A DNA stretch of 64,000 nt, taken from the NCBI GenBank assembly GCA_029962745.1, contig CM057162.1:11254123-11318122 (forward strand), in the 5' to 3' direction. Numbering within the stretch: the first letter of the stretch is position 1; every line of letters starts with the position of its first letter. The translations under genes and the position numbers were made by a program. The notes under the pieces were generated by a model, which worked only from the letters and a program-made list of their open reading frames with translations, did no database searches and was not told the DNA's origin. This stretch comes from Echinometra lucunter. Lineage: Eukaryota; Echinodermata; Echinoidea; Camarodonta; Echinometridae. This document shows, piece by piece, positions 26,311 to 36,236 of this stretch.

Positions 26311-27399
26311 AAATAGAGCAAGAAAAAATAGAGGAGAGAAAGAGAACAGAAATAGTCTGTAAGTGGACTGGATAAAGAGATCAGAGGTAATAAGCAAACA
26401 TGATATACACTGAGTGCGCAACATTATTTAAATCGCAACATAAGGAAACCAATACTAGTGGGCGAGTAGTGACGAAATCTTTGGAATAAATGATTTCTTT
26501 ATAGTTTTAAGTGGAGACGGTCTATATAACACAAAGAAACCTAAGTATTGTAGGGAATCAGTGAGATAATTTTAAGTTTTCTTTTGAGTGCTGCGAGTGA
26601 AAGGGAATTTTTCAAATCATTGTGCAAAGTATTCCAAAATTTAGGGCCTTCAAAAATGAACGTATTTTGAGCAGAAAGTGTTCTTAAAAGAGGTAAATGA
26701 AATTCATCTGATTTTCTAGTGGGATATTTATGAATTTTATGATTTTAACAAACATATCATGAAACACACAAGGTAGAGTACCACAACTCTACTTAACCAT
26801 AAATTCACCAAGCTGATATAAGTAGAGATCTTTAATTTTCAAGATGTTATGTTCAAAGAAAAGAGGATCCGTATGGGCGCGTATAGGTGTATTGCAAATA
26901 ATACGGGTAACTTTCTTTTGTAATAACAGACTCTTTCCAACAATGTTTGACGTGTTGCCCCAAGGCAAAAGACCGTAATTTAAATATAGTAAAATAAGGG
27001 ATGAATAAAGCATAAGCAAAGATGATTGTGGTAGATGTAATCTAAGTCTATAAATAATACCAATATTGCCAGAGATAGTTTTACAAATATCATCGATGTG
27101 CAATTTCCAGGAAAGTTTACTGTCGACTAAAACACAGCAGCAGCAGGGGCAGCAGTATCATTACTTGTGTTATTATACTATCATTGCCAGTAGAATTGGA
27201 TTTTTGGATAGCCTTATGGATGTAATATATCCTATACAAACAGCATTGACGTCATTTCACTTTTAAATGGAAATTCTCACTCCAGAATTATCAAATATAT
27301 AGGACGTAAAAGAATTTACTCACATGCCACGTTCGCTGTTGCTGGGTTTAGTAGAAAACAAGAATATGCTACCATGATGCCAAGTGACAAAGCCGCCAT
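14353..27399 (-). CDS. Cell-surface Ig/FN3 protein: signal peptide, three Ig domains, FN3, stalk, hydrophobic C-terminus
   Basis: Eleven coding exons on the minus strand join with GT-AG sites and matching phases into 495 codons. Residues 1-25 are a signal peptide. Ig1 spans about 27-128 (Cys46, Trp56, DPGTYRC with Cys110; V-type in look). Ig2 spans about 142-233 (Cys164, Trp176, TYRC with Cys215). Ig3 spans about 236-324 (Cys257, Trp270, YGNYTC with Cys308). An FN3 domain spans about 326-439 (YTLIWAPP, FIIQYRRED, SYVLKDLTENSSYVGQL). Then come a Pro-rich stalk (440-456) and a C-terminal exon ending in about 19 hydrophobic residues, which could be a GPI-anchor signal or a short membrane anchor. 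Most introns are phase 1, as usual for Ig genes; those inside Ig3 (phase 2) and FN3 (phase 0) split domains. The role is probably adhesion or recognition at the cell surface; the ligand is unknown. Exons up to FN3 are well supported; the last two are tentative. Confidence 0.8.
14535..14880. repeat. (ATT/ATC)n microsatellite tract
   Basis: Triplet repeats (ATT, ATC, CTA) for about 340 bp in the intron upstream of the proposed last Ig gene exon. The apparent poly-Tyr/Ile/Leu reading frame across it is a by-product of the repeat. Confidence 0.9.
15081..15339. mobile_element. Short G/C-tipped TIR element, copy 1
   Basis: Begins atgcaggggcggc and ends with the inverse gccgcccctgcat. The inside is G-run, 'tttcaagtga', a long purine-rich AGGAGGAAA stretch, 'gtatgggtcattctgcc', poly-C and 'accctggcgcc'. 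The same order is seen at 24291-24535 and 29393-29631. It lies between the two last proposed exons of the Ig gene. Confidence 0.75.
15434..15484 (-). CDS. Ig/FN3 gene, candidate stalk exon
   Basis: Acceptor TTTTATGTTCATAG|TT and donor GAT T|GTGAGT, phase 1 to 1, only 51 nt. Encodes VYIPPPEPGITGKACD, a proline-rich linker suitable between FN3 and a membrane anchor. The donor has the same T|GTGAGT form as three other exons of this gene. Because the exon is short and symmetric, it could also be skipped or be chance. Confidence 0.45.
15867..16044 (-). CDS. Ig/FN3 gene, exon for second half of FN3
   Basis: Acceptor TTTATCTAG|AAC and donor GAA G|GTGAGT, phase 0 to 1, 178 nt. Encodes SYVLKDLTENSSYVGQLCPG then NDYGIG and FTFRTSE, the E-G strands of FN3. 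Two cysteines (CPGNDYGIGDC) bracket the F-G turn, which is unusual for FN3. A long (AGT)n tract starts about 25 bp upstream of its acceptor. Confidence 0.85.
16069..16460. repeat. (AGT)n microsatellite next to an Ig gene splice acceptor
   Basis: About 390 bp of nearly pure AGT with GGT, AGC and AAC interruptions. It starts some 25 bp upstream (minus-strand sense) of the acceptor of the exon at 15867-16044, so in the transcript it is an (ACT)n stretch just before the 3' splice site. Confidence 0.95.
16803..16969 (-). CDS. Ig/FN3 gene, exon for first half of FN3
   Basis: Acceptor TTTTCAAG|GC and donor ATA AAG|GTAAGA, phase 1 to 0, 167 nt. Encodes RPLAP, YTLIWAPPAIQED and RFIIQYRRED, the A-C strands of a fibronectin type III domain with the conserved Trp and Tyr. 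Confidence 0.8.
17323..17370. repeat. Poly-C run within a C-rich stretch
   Basis: About 20 uninterrupted C after 'ccacccccctcc', in the intron after the Ig3 exon. Length is probably imprecise in the assembly. Confidence 0.85.
17522..17622 (-). CDS. Ig/FN3 gene, exon for second half of Ig3
   Basis: Acceptor TTAGTACAG|A and donor AAT G|GTGGGT, phase 2 to 1, 101 nt. Encodes FKLDAKKDYGNYTCVATNAV with Cys308 and a standard Ig F/G strand. The CAG acceptor five bases after the first TAG is the one that keeps the phase. Confidence 0.8.
18828..18999 (-). CDS. Ig/FN3 gene, exon for first half of Ig3
   Basis: Acceptor GGTAAG|AT (pyrimidine tract TCTTTTTTC just upstream) and donor AAC GC|GTAAGT, phase 1 to 2, 172 nt. 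Encodes APEVQPSQTHIRAGPRDAVA then IACDV and FYWLKDD (Cys257, Trp270). It was found only by reading the minus strand, since the frame is short. Confidence 0.8.
19510..19632 (-). CDS. Ig/FN3 gene, exon for second half of Ig2
   Basis: Acceptor GTCTCCAG|AA and donor CAG T|GTGAGT, phase 1 to 1, 123 nt. Encodes DLSITNVSRTQSRTYRCQST and NQFGT, the E/F-strand core with Cys215, and ends DVDLVVQ. Confidence 0.85.
19750..21590. other. Ig gene intron, no further gene
   Basis: AT-rich intron between the two halves of Ig2, holding the SINE fragment. A short frame near 20750-20938 on the minus strand has no splice or domain support. Confidence 0.5.
19815..20030 (+). repeat. Truncated tRNA-derived SINE
   Basis: A B-box-like sequence (gattcgatcct) followed by 'ccttgggcaaggtttt' and 'aatgggtacctgacat', strings that echo the other SINEs of the window. 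The A-box half is missing. It lies in an Ig gene intron, opposite in orientation to the gene. Confidence 0.6.
21601..21792 (-). CDS. Ig/FN3 gene, exon for first half of Ig2
   Basis: Acceptor CACTCTTAG|AC and donor ACT G|GTAAGC, phase 1 to 1, 192 nt. Encodes NETDNITLSCDSEGEPLPSI then KW, the B- and C-strand core of an I-set or C2-type Ig domain. Confidence 0.85.
23021..23070. repeat. (GAT)n microsatellite
   Basis: Around 14 GAT repeats in an Ig gene intron, followed by a poly-C run at about 23110-23135. Confidence 0.9.
23364..23576 (-). CDS. Ig/FN3 gene, exon for second half of Ig1
   Basis: Acceptor CTTTCTAG|GT and donor AAA T|GTGAGT, phase 1 to 1, 213 nt. Encodes the F-strand motif TDPGTYRC with the partner cysteine (Cys110) and an additional Cys117. 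Ends FTVVVK, the usual G-strand ending. Confidence 0.85.
24291..24535. mobile_element. Short G/C-tipped TIR element, copy 2
   Basis: Begins caggggcggcac and ends gcgcctcccctg. It has the same internal order as copy 1 (G-run, 'tttcaagtgat', AGGAGGAAG purine stretch, 'cctatgggtcat', poly-C, 'accctggcgcc'). Confidence 0.75.
24653..24890. repeat. Dispersed repeat, partner at 54580-54810
   Basis: Begins aatcattaaactctttaaat and ends 'gacttgagaaaactt'; the segment at 54580 starts with the same 20 bases and shares several later words, including 'aaattggcaa' and 'gacctcaagaaagct'. Two diverged copies of an unnamed family. Confidence 0.6.
25167..25262 (-). CDS. Ig/FN3 gene, exon for first half of Ig1
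   Basis: Acceptor ATCATAG|GT and donor TAT G|GTAAGT, phase 1 to 1, 96 nt. Encodes VDEGTLVTLPCNIS and NNYWY, holding the first Ig cysteine (Cys46) and the core tryptophan (Trp56). Confidence 0.8.
25860..25975. repeat. Triplet microsatellite (ATT then AGT)
   Basis: ATT repeats pass into AGT repeats in the first Ig gene intron. Not coding. Confidence 0.85.
26520..27120 (-). pseudogene. Non-LTR retrotransposon (LINE) ORF2 remnant, C-terminal end
   Basis: On the minus strand from about 27120, the frame IGIIYRLRLHLPQSSLLMLY then YSSLILLYLNYGLLPWG and LLLQKKVTRIICNT is the region that follows the reverse-transcriptase core in Jockey/CR1-type LINE ORF2 proteins. Downstream, after stops and a frame change, comes HLPLLRTLSAQNTFIFEGPK then FWNTLHNDLKNSLSL, the usual LINE C-terminal motif (F..GP..WN.L...L). 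It is interrupted and 5'-truncated, so inactive. It sits in the first intron of the Ig gene in the same orientation. Clade is not decided. Confidence 0.8.
27324..27399 (-). CDS. Ig/FN3 gene, signal-peptide exon (start codon at 27399)
   Basis: ATG GCG GCT... follows acceptor TTTTCAG at 27415/27416, with a second CAG six bases further on. It encodes MAALSLGIMVAYSCFLLNPA then TANVA, a typical N-terminal signal with a small-residue cleavage region. It ends GCA T|GTGAGT in phase 1. The 15 untranslated bases before the ATG imply a separate upstream 5' untranslated exon. Confidence 0.8.
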
Positions 27400-27599
27400 C
27401 TTGAACCTGGGAACCTGAAAATGATCATGTGTGTATAATTAACACCTACACGTGTTGTGATTAGGCTATCTTTTATCTTTTATCTTATTGTCGGGATATA
27501 TTAGGTGGAACAACCTTAGCGTGAATCAAAGAAACAGTCGGTCGTTGCATGCTCTTAAATTATCACTGAATAATGCAAAGTAAAAGAAATTATATCATC

Positions 27600-27960
27600 A
27601 ACAAATGGTTCAGATAATTCAAAATGACTTCAGAAAATATTTCCACATAATTATAGTCACTTTTAATGTTCGGTTTAACAATGAATATGTTTGAGATTGT
27701 TTTAAAAATTATTTGGATTTTTTTTTCATATGTTGACTTGTTTTGTTTCTAATGTTTTCTTGTTTAAAATGTATTTTTATTTTACTTTTTTTATGTTAGT
27801 TTATTCTGTATGCATGTAAATAGATTATTTCTGTTATTCATTATTTACAATAGTTAACAATATTAAAGATTAATTTTATGTAATTGTGTTTTATGCGAAC
27901 AGCGCCGTTGCGGAAAGCAGTTCTGTAACTGACAATGCTACTCTGTGTTAATAAAACAGC
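27600..27960. repeat. Dispersed repeat, partner at 30380-30750
   Basis: Shares with the second segment a T-rich body ('gttttctaatgtt..tgtttaaaat') and the ending gttgcggaaagcagttctgt followed by 'aactg'. The conserved end and A/T-rich body suggest LINE 3' ends, but this is inference. Confidence 0.55.
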
Positions 27961-28399
27961 TAATGATGATTTTGTTTGCTCTTCAAGCCTTTTTGAGGCG
28001 AAATTGGTAACCTCCCCCTAAGAAAACTATCAATCAGATAAAGATAACATGACATTACAGGGCTTGCATTCACAGTGATATAATGAATTTCAATTTTAAT
28101 ATAAATAGTCACCGTGACATGTAAAACCAGTGAAGGATAGTTTTAAGATACAAAGGTAACCCAAAAAAGTAAATAATAAAAAAGAGGGAATAAAATCTGG
28201 TCTAAGTAAACTAAACAATCGAGATTGTATAAGACAATTTACATAAATACAGTTATCATTCATGCAAGAAATAGTATTCCCGAGATAGGACCCATTTTAA
28301 TTAGCAGTACATACACCTATCTAGATAATAAAAACATTCTATCACCGATTACTTATAGACATCAAATGTGAAAAACTAACGTTTAATTGGTATACGTAC

Positions 28400-28560
28400 C
28401 TACTGGTCTGGTGAATCTCAGTTAAGTGAAATATTATACTCGAACTCCCTTTCTTTTGAAAACTACTCGAAGATGAAGCTAACTGAATCTTCTATCTGAC
28501 CGAAATATTCCTTGAATGTGATAATGCTTGTTGGGTGTGCTATAGACGAGCTATTTCCAG
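28400..28560 (-). other. Candidate 5' untranslated exon of the Ig/FN3 gene
   Basis: A donor-like site (GTAG|GTACGTAT, exon side at 28400) lies about 1 kb upstream of the signal-peptide exon, which itself needs an upstream non-coding exon. The start is not defined; 28560 is a guess. Basis is one splice site only. Confidence 0.25.
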
Positions 28561-28989
28561 TCTCCAACATTTTTTTTTCTCTGGAAGTGTTCAGTGTGTG
28601 AAAAATTCATCACATGTCGGATGCTAGGTGCGAACCAGAAGCGTATATTATTCTCGCTTGACATGAGATAAATGAAATTGATTCCGCCCCCAACCGCTGA
28701 CGATGAGTAGATAAATATGATGGGTGCATAATTCCCAAGCGACTGCATACAAAAATTGGTTCTGCCAGAAAGTAAGAGTCCATCGACCTCGCTTGATGTT
28801 TTATACTAGAATAAATTATCTATCTTTACCTCTGTTGACGATACAGATATTTGTATGTGTAGCAAACAGCAGTATGTTGTGCCATGCACGTTGCCAGCCT
28901 TTAGATCAGCGGCATATAATGGGAGGGGGAGGGAGCAGATCACAAGGAGGAGGGGCACGAAGGGGCCCGTCTCTTCCTCCATCTAATGA

Positions 28990-29040
28990 CAACTGATAGA
29001 GGTTGAGAAAGAGGAAGAGAGGGGAAAAGAGGGAGGAGGA

Positions 29041-29110
<70 letters not shown>
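28990..29110. repeat. (GA)n microsatellite with purine flanks
   Basis: GA dinucleotides with one 'acaaa' interruption, flanked by GGAGGAAG sequence. Confidence 0.9.
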
Positions 29111-29113
<3 letters not shown>

Positions 29114-29189
29114 TGGGGAAGGTGGAGAAAACCACGGGAGAGGGGAGACCCATTCCACTTCAGTTATAACGCCCTACACGCCCTACACA

Positions 29190-29860
29190 TATTAGAGGCC
29201 GACCGCAAACTGATCTCTCACCGACTCCATGCCGATATCAAACCAACACTACAGCATGTACAGTGACTCCAAGTCTACACCATGCACACATAAACTCATG
29301 CTCCAAGCATGCAGAGGGATAGCCCTATAACTCCCGACCCACACCGGCTCCAAACCGATCCGAAACCGCCGACCCCACACATACACTATGCCCAGGGGCG
29401 GCGCTACTAGGGGCAGGGGCGAATGCCCCCCTATGGTTTTTCAAGTGATAAAAAAAAGAAACAAAAAAGAGGAGGAAAGGGAAAAAAGAGGAGGAAGGAG
29501 AAAGAAGAGGGTGGGAAAAGAGAGGCCGGGGGCTTGCAACTAATATCCCTATTTGTCCATTTAAAACGTCAATAAATTCACGTATGTGTCATTCCCCCCC
29601 CCCCTATCAAAATACCCTGGCGCCGCCATTGTCCATGCCGATCCCAAGCCGACACCACCCCGACTCCAAGTCGACCTCTGACCTCACACACCGACTCCAC
29701 GCTCCAAGCAGATCGATGTACCCATAACTGACCATACCGACTCCAAGCCGATCCACAACCAATCCCACACCTAGGCCCTACTCATGCCGATCCCCTGCAA
29801 ACCGAACCCTCGTCAACTCCATGCTTATCCCGAACCAACCCCACGCCCTCATTCACAATT
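29190..29860. repeat. Degenerate C-rich tandem repeat (CCGACTCCAAGCCGATCC-type)
   Basis: Words such as ccgactcca, gccgatcc and ccgaccc recur at about 9-12 bp steps over 650 bp, apart from the inserted element at 29393-29631. The same phrase (ctatgccc / tccatgccgatcc) continues on both sides of the insertion. Confidence 0.65.
29393..29631. mobile_element. Short G/C-tipped TIR element, copy 3
   Basis: Begins caggggcggcgct and ends accctggcgccgccattg, the same family as copies 1 and 2. It is inserted into the degenerate C-rich tandem repeat. Confidence 0.75.
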
Positions 29861-31984
29861 TACAGCAGCTTCATACACGTCATGCAGGGGCCGATCCAGG
29901 AGGCACCAATCTCATTAGTTAAAAGGGTGCCACGGACCGGAAGTGCCCCTATTAAAATCCACCGTCTGCACCAATCCTTCCATGATTTATTAATAACTCA
30001 TTAAATTGAGAGCAAAAACTGACAGATATTATAGAGGTACCTTGCAACGAACGCTGTTCCAACATTCTTGCACTAGCATGACTAGTGGACTGCATGGCAA
30101 AATAATCATTACAAGAACCAAATAATTGTCAATTTAAGAGTGTGTCATCTGGGTTGACTAGAATGCCTCCAGAGAGCGATGATAAATTCATTGATACTCA
30201 TGTTATATCACTAGATGGAGAGAAGATAGGTCATTATTATTAATTGGAAAGGCAAAGTAGGCGCATGCCACCGACACCTATAGCGGAGCAAAGTATCTTT
30301 TTGTATACGTTCTCTTGTTAAAGGGAAAACCAATCATAAGCATGACTTGATCTATATCATCGACGATTCGTTCGATACAATCAATCCAAAAACATTCTGC
30401 TATTTCAGTAAATATTTTCAAATGACTCACTTCAATGTTTGGTTTAAACAATAAATTGAAGATTACTTTAAACTGGGCCTATTTTCATTTTCTTAATTTT
30501 GTTTTGTTTTGGTCTTCTAATGTTGTGTTGTTTAAAATTGTGAAAATGTTTTAAAATTTCTCCTTATTCGGATTGTTTTGTATATCATAATTATACATTT
30601 ATTAATTTTATGTCATTGATTATTTACAACTGATTGATTTTCTGTAATTTTTCGTTCGAGTTTTTACTTACTGTAATTACTGTAATGTACTTTCGTTGTG
30701 GAAAGCAGTTTTGTAACTGCAGTGTATACCCTGTATAAATACATGTAAAAACTGCAAATAAAAGAATACATAAATAGAATCAAATAGACATCGTTGAATA
30801 AATTAGCTTACTAATACCAGAAATATTCACTTTTGAAGAATGAGATTCACCACAGGAATTTCAAATGTAAATAGAAAATGTCACAAAAATGATGAAGAAA
30901 CATGATGCATATGTCCTGAGGTAGAGGATAGAGGAAACAATGTTATTCATTGGAAAGGTCAAAAGGCGCGTGCCAGTGACACCCTTGGGCGGGAAAGATA
31001 TATTGCCTGACACTCGCTTATTATCATGCTTATTGGCAAACATACTACAATGACTAAGTATATATATCTGTATTTTGTTTTTATTCATAAGCTCATTTCC
31101 GTTTGAAAAAAACTAGGTATAATACTAAACACCCAGTTGTCAACCCGACTCAGAACATGCAGAACAAAATACGGCTAGTGACGCCTGTACTTTCCCTTTT
31201 CCCTCAAATTCATATTCCTTTGGGAGAACATTTTTTGTTGGGTTTTTTTTTCTGTCTCTTATTTTAATTTCCTTTGTGGTCATCATCTTCTTTTTCAATT
31301 GCTTTGTGTTACTTTTTTGTTTATTTTGTTTGTTTGTTTTGTTTTTTGGTCTATTCCACTTGTTCTTTGACTTATTTTTAAGGAAACCAAGACCCTCGAG
31401 TCAAGTAGTTTTAAAATCAAAGTTAAAACGGAACACTGGGGGCTAGGGTGGGGGGGGGGGGATGTCGCATTGAGGGCTGTCTAGAGGCTATCATCGGCCT
31501 ACATGAAAGCGCGTGACTGTTCACGGGCATGATGTCTATGTGGCCAAAAAGAACGGAATACCTGTGATCCTAAATTTCAGAAAGTGATGTACCCGAATGA
31601 TGTGCAAGCTTCTATATGAGTATACCCCCACCCCACCCCCACCCCCACCCCATCCCCCCCCCCCTCCGAGAAGGAAGAAAACAGACCAGCGAAAATTTGA
31701 AAGAAAGTGGCCACCGAAAAAAAAGATATACGCAATTTTCTATAATGTTTTGACACTATAGCTATTGATAACATCATGACTCTCAATACGTCATTCTTTC
31801 GACACATACATTTTTGTTGTACACCTTTGTGCTTAATATTTGCAAATTTCAAGATAATGTGTTTTCTCTACAACATTTATTTGGGATATTTTTGTATGAA
31901 CATGATTATGTTCTTCAAGATAATAAAGACTATGACAACTACTGAGAGTTGTAAAAAAGTATAATCATCACTTATAGCACGGTA
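29861..31984. other. Intergenic stretch with small repeat pairs
   Basis: A repeat at 30380-30750 matches 27600-27960. A short segment at 30235-30320 ('attggaaaggcaaagtaggc') is echoed at 30940-31015 ('attggaaaggtcaaaaggcg'). A poly-G run lies near 31450 and C-rich sequence at 31625-31665. No gene is seen. Confidence 0.5.
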
Positions 31985-34185
31985 TCAGGCCCGTAACTTG
32001 GATTTTTGCGAGGGGGGGGGGGGGGTTCGACATTGGAAAAAGTGGACCTTTCTGTGAGAGCGAAGCAACCGAGTAGGGGATTATAGGGGGAGTGACCCTC
32101 GCAGTGCATGTATCACCGGCGTAATTACATGATTTTTCCTTAAAATGAGGGGCGATATTTGTACACGCCATCCCTCCTCTCGAAAAAGTGTGGGGGGATA
32201 TATCCCCCATCCCCCCGGGATTTACGCCAATGCAGGGTATGGGTACAATCGTAGTCAAAATTATTTGACAGGGGTGGGTAAAATGTGAAGCTCCAAAGTA
32301 ACCACTGAGAATTAAAGATTCCAAATAATACGGCTCGCGAAACGAGCGGCAAAAAATAAAATGTACCTTTAAATGGCAAGATTTTACTTAAGTAGTCACC
32401 AGTAGGTGGGATCCGTTTAGTTTACTGCTATGAATCGTTCATATCAACAAACATTTTTAGGGGGTGGAGCAAGGGGGAGGGGTACTATGTTGCTGCGCAT
32501 TTCACTAGAGAAAGTAAGTTAACCCCAATATATGGGAGCCATCGCGATATAGGGGCATGACGTGAACGAAAACTGGCATGATAACCCTGAATATTCATGG
32601 CCTACCTGCATGAAGCTATTTTTATTATAAGTTTTGCGAGCGAGCAAAGCGAGCGAAGAGAATTACACTTTGTTCATTTCAATATAGAAAGTAAGGTGGG
32701 CCTAGAAAGTATTCGGGTGCAATAATAACCACGCTTTTTCGTGGTAGGAGTGTTATTTCCTTATCAAAATACACTATAAGCCTAAAAGATATCAAAACAT
32801 CGATCGCCTTTACCTGCCGAATATGACTCTCTTTTCGTATTTTGCTTGCATGAAAGGATAATGTCAACATAATCCATTTTTGTCAGATTTTATTCGAATT
32901 CGTGGCGATTTCCTGCAAACAAACTTTTATCACTAAGATCCATCTTTGGGGAGTTGATTTCAAGGAATTAATATCGAAATTCATCACATAGGTAAGACAT
33001 ACCAAATAGAATTTTGCAAATTTGAATGACTCTTTTTAGCTCATTCATTTTTTGACAAAAATCAGCATGATCAGAAGTAAAATGAAAAAAAAAATCCTAA
33101 AGTGAATTCCCCAACATGTAAATTCTTTAGGCCTTAAAAATGACTGCAACATTATGAAGTTGCGGGACAAAACACAGTCAAAAGTGTCCAAATGGAAAAC
33201 CCTATTATCTCACATTATTTTTCCCTTTCCTTCCTCCCCTTTCATGTAACCCCCTTGTGCACTCTTTCCCTCTCTAAGCCAGTTGATATGAAATACTTTT
33301 TAAATCTTTAACCTGAAATAATCACTGTTCTGTGGGATTTCAGTTTTTTTCTCCTTATGATCTTTCATAGCCAGTCGCCAGCTTTTTGGAGGGGGGGGGG
33401 GGACTTTGAGTGTTTGAATTGTCATGGGCTTAATTTGAACAATTCTTCAATGATGTCTTGACGAAAATCGATTGCAGTATGATGGCATAATGTACAAAAT
33501 TTGAAAATAAATGGTGAAGATGGCATTGGCTAAATTCGCCAGATTAGGAAGCTTCGGGAAAAAATCGTAAAAAGTACTAGATATACGCAAAGACATCACT
33601 TTCGTTTTCCCTTTCTTTCATCTCTTCCTTTGCTTCTCTTTTTTTTTTTCAGTGGAACTCTGCTAGCCAGCGGGAGGCCCCTTTCGAACTCCCAAACGCA
33701 CTGCCCCCCCCCCCCACCCGTTACGGGCCTAAGTAATTAACATAAACAGACAGAAAGAACCTACATATTTTACGTATTTCCTTTCCTTCATCTCTCCCCT
33801 TGCTTCTCTGTTGTTGTTTTTTTTTTGGGGGGGTGAGGCAAGGGGACCTCTGCTCACCATCGGGGGGGGGAGGGGGGGGTGTTGGTTCGAACCCCTTCCT
33901 AGTTAAGGCCCTGAGTAGGCCTAATAAATAGATGGAAACAGACGGAAGAACCTATATTTTATCCCATTAATTTTCCTTTTCCTTCGCTTTTCTTCTTTTT
34001 CTTTGTAAGGACCTCGACAGCGGGTGGCACATATCGAACCCTCCCCCCCCCCCCCCCCTCCTGTTAAGGCCTGAGTAATTAATAGACGGAAAGACTATAA
34101 TCATGTTCATTTTCCCTTTCCTTCATCTCTCATCTCTCCTCTCCCCCGCCCCCTCCCCCTTCCTAGTTACGGGCCCGGGTATAGT
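31985..34185. mobile_element. Composite repeat bounded by inverted GGCCCGTAACT ends
   Basis: Starts 'tatcaggcccgtaacttgga' followed by a G-run and ends 'cctagttacgggcccggg' preceded by C-rich sequence. Between about 33595 and 34180 are three to four imperfect copies of a roughly 180-bp unit containing 'cagacagaaagaacctac', 'tttccttcatctctcc' and a G- or C-run. No protein-coding content is visible. The outer borders are a reading of inverted words, not a proven element. Confidence 0.45.
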
Positions 34186-36236
34186 GTCAAAACGGAGAAT
34201 TTCATATAGGCATAACTTTCTTATTCCGTGGTGTAAAAGTTTTTGCTCTTATAATTTCTTCTCTTCTTCTTCAATTCTTTCTTTGATTGAAAGAACATGA
34301 AGGGGAAAAGAAAGAAATTCTTTCTTTTCCCCTTCGTATTCACGTTTCTCTCTTTCTTCCTTCATTTTTTTCTTCTTTTTATTTCTTCTTTTATTTGTTC
34401 CTTCCTTTCTAATATAAAATTTTCTTTTGCTTCATTGTTCCTTTATTCTTTCTCGATGTGCTGTCATGTCTCCTACTTAATTATTCCTTCTTCTTTTTTT
34501 TTTCTTCTTTTTTTTTTCTTTTTTTCGTCCTTTTTTTTTTTTTTTCGATTTCGCTTTGCGGCCACATGAACAGAACACGAACGTGCTACAACTGCAAGGT
34601 GGTAAGATTTGTTTCTCTTTTACACCTTTTGGGGCGATGTAACCCATTATAGTATAGGCCTAGTTATTATTTTAGGCATCAAAGTGCAAAATACATGGGA
34701 TTTTTGGTATAGATGAATGAGCCAGGGGACAAATGCAGCAAACTGGAGGGTCCGGAATAAACGTTTGGCCCACATATTAAGAACTATGTAGGGTCTCGAG
34801 TGAACAAAGTTGCTGACACTAACATTGAAATCACTCGTAGGAGGGCCAAACGTGTATCGGACTGTAGCGGACATTAACCATTGCAGCAATAAAAAAAATT
34901 TTCCTAAGCAAAATTTAATTGGCATTATCGTGGAATATGTCACCAGTCCATTCACTGCCGTTTATTTCGTAGGTGCTGGTGTCAGCTTTCCGCTCCCACA
35001 GACTTTGTAATTGTATGATGGGGGGACCATAGTTCGCGCACATTTTGATTTTTTAATGAAGGCAATTTTTGATCCATAATTTCTAAATTTTTACAAAAAA
35101 TTATTCTGATTTAAATTACACCAAAGGCAAAGCAAAGTTTTAGATTTCAAATGGGCGCAAGAAGAACATGTTATTTACGAAGAATTCCCGAGATATCGCG
35201 ATCGCAGAATTCGATGTCGTATCGCACTGCTCTGGACCTGGAAAAGTGTTACAAAAATAACGAGACCTAACTTCGCGCACGCCCGTTTTCAAGTGATTAA
35301 TACAAAATAGAGATCCATAAAAGGTAAGATAATTGCATTAATAGGAAGGCAAAATGCCACTGAATAATTTGATACCACATTTTACTTACAATTTTGATGA
35401 CATCGTCTCTCGAAAAGAGGAATTCTAGACCCTTGTCGACAAGTCCAGTTTTTGTCGGAACGAACGCAAAACGCTGCCAAATTTGCCGATTTTTCATTCA
35501 TAATTTCAAAATTCCTTCTCTAATTTAAAAAGGAAAGTAACTTCTGAGTAATTTTAGGGTGCTCTTTCCGTTGGTGCTACCAGTTTTTCACAATCTTTTC
35601 TAGTTTTTGAGATATGGCCCTGTGCGCGAAGTTTGGACCTGCGCGAAGTTGGGTCACTCTGCCATACACAAAACACAATGTGAGCGCACACACGTGAAGA
35701 GAGGTGACACATTTCACGATTGGATCTAGACCATTTAATTTTCTTAAATTTGCTAGATCTAAATTATCATGATTATCTGATAGTTGATTTAGGGACTCTT
35801 CATCTCTCAGTGTGCCACAGGCCTCCACAAATAATTTTTTTTTCTTCACTCGCCAGACATTTCTTTGCATTTTGCCGATGCTATTTGGACCTTCTAGATG
35901 AATGGTGAATAAAGTGTTTGGAAGTCTTGTATATGTCGGTGTAATATGTGATTTGGGAGGGTAGAATGTAAGCTTGTAACTGATCTCAAAATCGCGGGCC
36001 GATTCGATCTGATTTTGGCAAAAGCGGAAGAGAAAGCCGATTTCCAATTTTTAGAAAAAAATTGAAAGATCGAATGGCTTTGAAAACAAAAATAGATGCC
36101 TGCAAAAAAAAGGGGCTTGAATTCATCCATTGTTCATCAGTGACATTGAAAACATTCATACCTTGGGTGATTTTTGCATTTAACTTATTTTAAGGTTATC
36201 GTAGCATAGACTATGTTTGGTGATGTATGATCATAC
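34186..36236. other. Intergenic, T-rich then repeat-like
   Basis: A pyrimidine-rich stretch (34240-34550) gives a false poly-Phe frame. Between about 35025 and 35660 the word cgcgcac / gtgcgcgaa occurs in opposite orientations near both borders, hinting at another element. No exon can be supported. Confidence 0.4.

Noticed and set aside
34297..34652. Phe/Leu-rich membrane protein
   Set aside because: A T-rich tract produces the frame; no splice sites or other signals support it.
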